From NCBI GenBank assembly GCA_964013575.1, contig CAXGWP010000015.1, positions 1 through 35,737 on the forward strand: a DNA stretch of 35,737 nt, given 5' to 3'. A program made the position numbers and the translations under genes. The first letter of the stretch is position 1, and each line of letters starts with the position of its first letter. This DNA comes from BJGV01 sp964013575. Its GTDB lineage: Bacteria > Pseudomonadota > Gammaproteobacteria > Burkholderiales > Nitrosomonadaceae. The notes beneath the pieces are model-generated. The model was given only the letters and a program-made list of their open reading frames with translations. It ran no database searches and had not been told where the DNA came from. Shown piece after piece: positions 31,757-35,737 of the stretch.

Positions 31757-33475
31757 ATGCTTAACAATCAAACAACATCAAATTATCAATTATTCTTAAA
31801 ATTAATGAGCTATTGTGCTCCCTATTGGCCAGTATTTATATTAACTTTATTAAGCACAATTCTATTAGCAACAACTTATTCAGTTATACCTGCATTTATT
31901 CAATCAATGCTTGATAGCATTTTTATTGAAAGAGACTCTAATTCCATAGAGTTCATACCTCTAATTATAATAATATTATTTATTGTACGAAATTTGTCTG
32001 ACTATATAAGCATGCATGGAGTGAGTTTAGTAAGCAATACATTAACAATAAAAATACAAACTATAATACTTAATAAACTCTTAAAATTGCCAGTCTATTA
32101 TTATGACCACAAAGCTGGAGAAAATTTTTCGTCAAAACTTACTTCTCATATTACTTATATTAGTGAAAAGGGACTAAAATCTTTATTCTCCTTTGTAAGA
32201 AACCTACTCACTATCATTGGATTGTCAATATGGATTATCTATCTAAATTGGGACTTATCATTATTATCTCTCATGATATTACCAATAGCTCTAATAAGTA
32301 TACATATAGCCCATAATGAATCGAATAAAACAGAAGAAAAAAAAGATAAGATAACAAAACATTTTTTACAAACAATAGAAGAGTCTATAGAGAATCACGG
32401 TATAGTTTTACTGCATGGAGGACAGCAGAATATATACAGGCGCTTCCAAGATGGACTTAGCCAAATACAAAAACCTCATACACAAAATGCCCATGTTCTT
32501 AAAGGGCCATTAATCCATATAATCGTAGCTATTATCCTTTCCCCCATTTTTTATCTATCTATTCAAAAAACATTTACTGATGAATTAACAATATCTAGCT
32601 TTGCCTCATTTATTATTTCAATATTAATTTTATTCTTATCATTAAACCAATTAATTAAATCAGGTAAATTATTACAGAATTGCTTATCTACAGCGAAAGA
32701 TATCTTCTATATATTAGATTTAGAAACAGAACCTGATATGGGAAAAATTATTCTAAACAATATACAAGGAAAAATAGAATTTAGGAATATTGGTCTTAGC
32801 AAAACTCTACAGGACTTATCATTTACTATTAAACCAAAAGAAAAGGTTGCTTTAGTTGGCGTTCCAGATGATGCAACAAATGCTCTAATTAGTTTATTGC
32901 CAAGATTAACAGAGCCCACCAATGGAGAAATTTTATTAGACAATCACAAATTAACTACCATCAAATTAACAAGCCTACGCTCTAAGATTGGTTTATTAAT
33001 ACCAGAAATAAGATTATTTAATAGTTCAATTGCAGCCAATATTGCCTATGGAGAAAAGGAGAACTCAACAGAGAGTGAAATAATTTCAGCTGCACGTGAA
33101 GCCCATGCAATAGAATTTATTAAAAGAATGCCACAGGGAATGCAGACACTAATAGGTACAAATGGCATAAAACTTTCCAGAGAACAAAATCAACATATTG
33201 CTATTGCAAGAATTATTCTTAGAAACCCACCTATTCTTATTCTAGATGAAATAACTACAATTCTAAACTCAGAATCAGAAACCCTTATACGATCAGCTCT
33301 ATATAATTTAATGCAGAATCGTACCACTATAATAATAGCGCGTCGTAAAATGACTCTAGAAGAAGTTGATCGTATTATTGTAATAGAAAAAAATTGTATT
33401 ATAGAAACTGGTAGCCATCAAAAACTTTTTTCTAAGAATGACACCTATACAAAACTTTACTCACTTTACCATTAA
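31757..33475 (+). CDS. MsbA-like ABC exporter with degenerate ATPase motifs
   Basis: 572 residues, the length and layout of a half-size ABC exporter: six transmembrane helices in about 1-305 (coupling region VYYYDHKAGENFSSKLT) and a nucleotide-binding domain in about 335-572. The ATPase motifs are mostly lost: Walker A reads GVPDDATNA (368-376) without the GK[ST], the A-loop aromatic is missing, the Q-loop Gln is replaced (LIPEIRLF), the signature is LSREQ (473-477), the D-loop is TILN and the switch His is Arg529. Walker B and catalytic Glu498 remain (LILDE). The frame is nonetheless intact. Either decay in progress by missense, or a non-hydrolysing partner of a heterodimer. No Shine-Dalgarno sequence before the ATG. 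Upstream gap 31523-31756 holds nothing clear. Confidence 0.85.
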   Translation: MLNNQTTSNYQLFLKLMSYCAPYWPVFILTLLSTILLATTYSVIPAFIQSMLDSIFIERDSNSIEFIPLIIIILFIVRNLSDYISMHGVSLVSNTLTIKIQTIILNKLLKLPVYYYDHKAGENFSSKLTSHITYISEKGLKSLFSFVRNLLTIIGLSIWIIYLNWDLSLLSLMILPIALISIHIAHNESNKTEEKKDKITKHFLQTIEESIENHGIVLLHGGQQNIYRRFQDGLSQIQKPHTQNAHVLKGPLIHIIVAIILSPIFYLSIQKTFTDELTISSFASFIISILILFLSLNQLIKSGKLLQNCLSTAKDIFYILDLETEPDMGKIILNNIQGKIEFRNIGLSKTLQDLSFTIKPKEKVALVGVPDDATNALISLLPRLTEPTNGEILLDNHKLTTIKLTSLRSKIGLLIPEIRLFNSSIAANIAYGEKENSTESEIISAAREAHAIEFIKRMPQGMQTLIGTNGIKLSREQNQHIAIARIILRNPPILILDEITTILNSESETLIRSALYNLMQNRTTIIIARRKMTLEEVDRIIVIEKNCIIETGSHQKLFSKNDTYTKLYSLYH

Positions 33476-33520
33476 ATTCTAAAATATTTCATGAAGTAAT
33501 AGTAGAAATTAAATTCTTTA

Positions 33521-34846
33521 TTATTGTAGTATTCTATTTATACGTACCAAATCCTCCTCATCAAGCTCCCCTGCTGCTGCCTCAAGTCTTAGACCCGACA
33601 TAAGTAAATTATAGTATGCTCGAGTAAGGTCTCTCCGAGCAAGAGAGTGTAATCCTTGTGCATTAAGAACATTAACTTCAGTTCTTACACCTACTTCCTG
33701 CCCAAGTTTAGTTGATTCAAGCTGACTTTGGCTAGACTTTACTGCCTCTATTTGTGCCTGTACCAAAGACCTACCATTAGTAAAATTAAGAAACTCCTGG
33801 CTAACAATGAGTTCAGTATCACGATAAGTATTATTCAAATCATGCCGCACTTTCTCCTGAGTTGCCATTGCCTCCCGCACTTTTGACTGTACTGAAAACC
33901 CACTAAATAAAGGAACATTTAATTGAAGACCAATTTCCTTTGAGGTCAAGTCAATTCCACGACCAGTAAAAGTACCACCTACACCTTTCTGATTACTATA
34001 AAGAGCAACAAGATCTAGAGTGGGATAGTGACCTGCCTTGGCTCTTTTTACCTCATGCTCTGCAAGCTCAAGAACTAATTGCTGCACTCTAATCTCTAAA
34101 CTATTCTCCGCAGCTACTACAAGCCAATCATTCATATTCTCATACTTTAAAGAAAAGAGTTTGATATCATGACCTTCATTTAAACGAGAAGTAACACTGG
34201 GATATCTTCCAGTAATCTTTTGCAGTTTACGCTTATTAATTTCTAACATATTCCGAGCAACAATTAATTTTGAAACTGACAAATCAAAACGAGCCTGGGC
34301 CTCATTAGTATCAACTATAGTTGAATTTCCTGCCTCAAAATTTGCCTTAGCCTGCTTCAATTGGCGTTCAATAGCCATCTTCTGATCTTCCTCTACCCTC
34401 ACGTCAAATTGAGCAATTAATACGTCAAAGTATGCTTGTGTCACACGTAGAATCAGGTCTTGAGCTGCTATAATAAACCTTGAATCTGCTTGCATAACCT
34501 GGATCTTAGATTGCTCATAGGCTATGAAATTTTGCATATTGAAAAGCGGCTGGACACCCTGAATAGTGATTCCTCCTCTATTAAGACCTACTTCCGGTGA
34601 TCCCTCTGGATTTATCATTTGCCTTTTCCTTACACCCGAGAGTGTTAAATTAGGAAGCAGCCCTGCCCTGCCCTGTGGTATCTTTTCTTGAGCCGCCTTA
34701 TGCTCAGCACGAGCAGCTGCATACTGCGCATCCTGATCCAATGCTTCACGGTAAACATCAACCAGATCAGCAGCATTTAATGTTGCATGCGAAAAGATCA
34801 ACCAAGAAATTAATATTACATAAATATTTTGTGGCATTTTCAACAT
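33521..34846 (-). CDS. tolC: TolC family outer-membrane channel protein
   Basis: 441 residues with a signal peptide (MLKMPQNIYVILISWLIFSHATLNA), then two outer-membrane efflux (OEP) repeats: DLVDVYREALDQDAQYAAARAEH starts the first and AENSLEIRVQQLVLELAEHEVKRAKAGHYPTLDL the second; the NVPLFSG motif lies near residue 310. TolC proteins form trimeric exit ducts for type I secretion and efflux pumps. It follows the PIMT-like gene by 79 bases on the same strand, an arrangement common in Betaproteobacteria. No membrane-fusion protein is in the window. Alternative start ATG three codons in. Confidence 0.93.
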   Translation of the reverse strand: MLKMPQNIYVILISWLIFSHATLNAADLVDVYREALDQDAQYAAARAEHKAAQEKIPQGRAGLLPNLTLSGVRKRQMINPEGSPEVGLNRGGITIQGVQPLFNMQNFIAYEQSKIQVMQADSRFIIAAQDLILRVTQAYFDVLIAQFDVRVEEDQKMAIERQLKQAKANFEAGNSTIVDTNEAQARFDLSVSKLIVARNMLEINKRKLQKITGRYPSVTSRLNEGHDIKLFSLKYENMNDWLVVAAENSLEIRVQQLVLELAEHEVKRAKAGHYPTLDLVALYSNQKGVGGTFTGRGIDLTSKEIGLQLNVPLFSGFSVQSKVREAMATQEKVRHDLNNTYRDTELIVSQEFLNFTNGRSLVQAQIEAVKSSQSQLESTKLGQEVGVRTEVNVLNAQGLHSLARRDLTRAYYNLLMSGLRLEAAAGELDEEDLVRINRILQ

Positions 34847-34925
34847 GCTTCTGAATTAATCTTTTCTGAACTCTAAATAAATTAGAAGATAGAAATATTA
34901 GGGTAAATACTTATTGAATTTAAAA

Positions 34926-35579
34926 TCAAAAGAAGAACTGATTCTTCTGTTGAACATTCCTTAATTCGCCAACACATGTCTCAAAAAGACCTATCCTACT
35001 ATAAACCCCTTCCTTTACACATGTAATAATGGAGGCATACATAATAGGCTCTTCTCCCTCTATTACAAATAAACGGCCACCAACTCCAAGGTGTTTTTTA
35101 AACTCTTCAGGTAATACTGGTACCGAACCAGTAAACACAATTACATCATATGTACCATTTTTAGGATAACTTTGAAAAGCATCGCTTACGTCTAGAGTAA
35201 CATTTGTTATATTGTGAGCTAGAAGATTCTGCTCTGCCATTATCTTTAATTCTGGCTGAATTTCAACACTATATACATGACCACCCTTCTTAGCTAATAA
35301 CGAAGTCAAATAGCCGCTCCCACTACCAATTTCCAATATCTTGTCAGTATTTCTAACTTGTAATTCTTGTAAAATACGAGCTTCCATTTTAGGAGCAAGC
35401 ATCACTTCACCATAACCTAAGGGTATCTCCATATCTACAAATGCTAAAGAACAATAGGGTGCGGGAACAAACTCTTCCCTCCTCACCTCAAAAAGTAATT
35501 TAATAACTTCAGGGTCTAATACGTCCCAGGGACGAATTTGTTGCTCAACCATATTAAAACGTATTTGCTCTAAATTCAT
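34926..35579 (-). CDS. PIMT-family methyltransferase lacking the QTxS motif
   Basis: 217 residues. SAM-binding motif I is EIGSGSGYLTSLL and the post-I acidic residue is in VYSVEIQPE; overall layout is that of protein-L-isoaspartate O-methyltransferase. The PIMT catalytic segment, GQTISQP in E. coli Pcm, reads GEVMLAPKM here, so the Ser/Thr used for isoaspartate repair is missing. This divergent form next to tolC is seen in other Betaproteobacteria as I recall, so it may have another substrate. AGGA lies six bases before the ATG. Annotating it plainly as Pcm would overstate the evidence. Confidence 0.88.
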   Translation of the reverse strand: MNLEQIRFNMVEQQIRPWDVLDPEVIKLLFEVRREEFVPAPYCSLAFVDMEIPLGYGEVMLAPKMEARILQELQVRNTDKILEIGSGSGYLTSLLAKKGGHVYSVEIQPELKIMAEQNLLAHNITNVTLDVSDAFQSYPKNGTYDVIVFTGSVPVLPEEFKKHLGVGGRLFVIEGEEPIMYASIITCVKEGVYSRIGLFETCVGELRNVQQKNQFFF

Positions 35580-35647
35580 ATTTATTCCTAAATAAATTCT
35601 TAACTCATACTTGCAATTATTTCATATTTCCTTTAATTTCGCAGCAT

Positions 35648-35737
35648 AAGCTAGGGGTCCACTTCCAGCAACCTGGAAGATCGGTGAGAAAGTCCCTTAA
35701 TACCTGACACGGGTAATGCCGCCGTAGGGAAGCTGGT
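35648..35737 (+). promoter_or_regulatory. TPP riboswitch (THI element), runs to window edge
   Basis: Conserved THI-box words in order: AGGGGTCC at 35653, GGTGAGAAAGTCCC at 35683, ACCTGACACGGGTAATGCC at 35702 and CGTAGGGAAGCTG at 35723. The variable P3 hairpin CTTCCAG-CAAC-CTGGAAG lies at 35663-35680. It senses thiamine pyrophosphate; the controlled gene, most often thiC, would be just beyond the right edge on the plus strand. The 60 bases between the PIMT-like start and this element should hold the promoter. Confidence 0.93.

Overview
The window is AT-rich (roughly one third G+C by eye), densely coding bacterial chromosome. Gene content and neighbour pairs (hisBHAFIE-HIT-tatABC facing an htrA-type protease and a Nif3 protein; ratA-rnfH beside smpB; fmdB-DUF502-aspS-nudB; zapB-like/zapA with 6S RNA; pcm-like/tolC ahead of a THI-box) are typical of Betaproteobacteria, most likely the Nitrosomonadales side. 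The low G+C and one intact-length transporter with decayed ATPase motifs suggest a host-associated or otherwise reduced lineage; this is inference and I cannot name the species.

Layout. 52-2080: Nif3-like metal protein and a divergent membrane-anchored HtrA protease. 2176-8872 (minus): one long run hisC-hisB-hisH-hisA-hisF-hisI-hisE-HIT-tatA-tatB-tatC, i.e. most of histidine biosynthesis followed by twin-arginine export; hisG and hisD are not in the window. 8918-11224: heme A synthase, smpB, and divergent ratA-rnfH. 11413-14552: guaB-guaA with promoter and terminator (GMP synthesis). 14553-15044: two divergent microgenes, one encoding a 49-residue protein with 14 cysteines and the other a 58-residue lipoprotein. 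15048-19889: an iron island with an STN-type TonB-dependent siderophore receptor, a DUF2325 protein, and hemP-bfd-bfr, each of the three transcription units starting at a Fur-box promoter. 20188-23438: fmdB, DUF502, aspS, nudB. 23516-26662: nadA, Sua5-type threonylcarbamoyl-AMP synthase, CbbY-like HAD phosphatase. 26702-29617: purK-purE and divergent purC. 29623-33475: TauE/SafE permease, 6S RNA, zapA, an expanded coiled-coil ZapB-like gene, and an MsbA-like ABC protein with a degenerate nucleotide-binding domain. 33521-35579: tolC and a PIMT-like methyltransferase. 35648-35737: a TPP riboswitch running off the right edge.

Most of the window is housekeeping. The parts that deserve a second look are the cysteine-rich microprotein, the ATPase-dead ABC protein, the roughly 270-nt leader of the siderophore receptor (hairpin whose loop is complementary to the receptor's own ribosome binding site, plus a duplicated segment), the 4 x 25-residue repeat in the ZapB-like protein, and the apparent leaderless promoter in front of it. 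No CRISPR array, tRNA, rRNA, transposase or prophage gene was seen.
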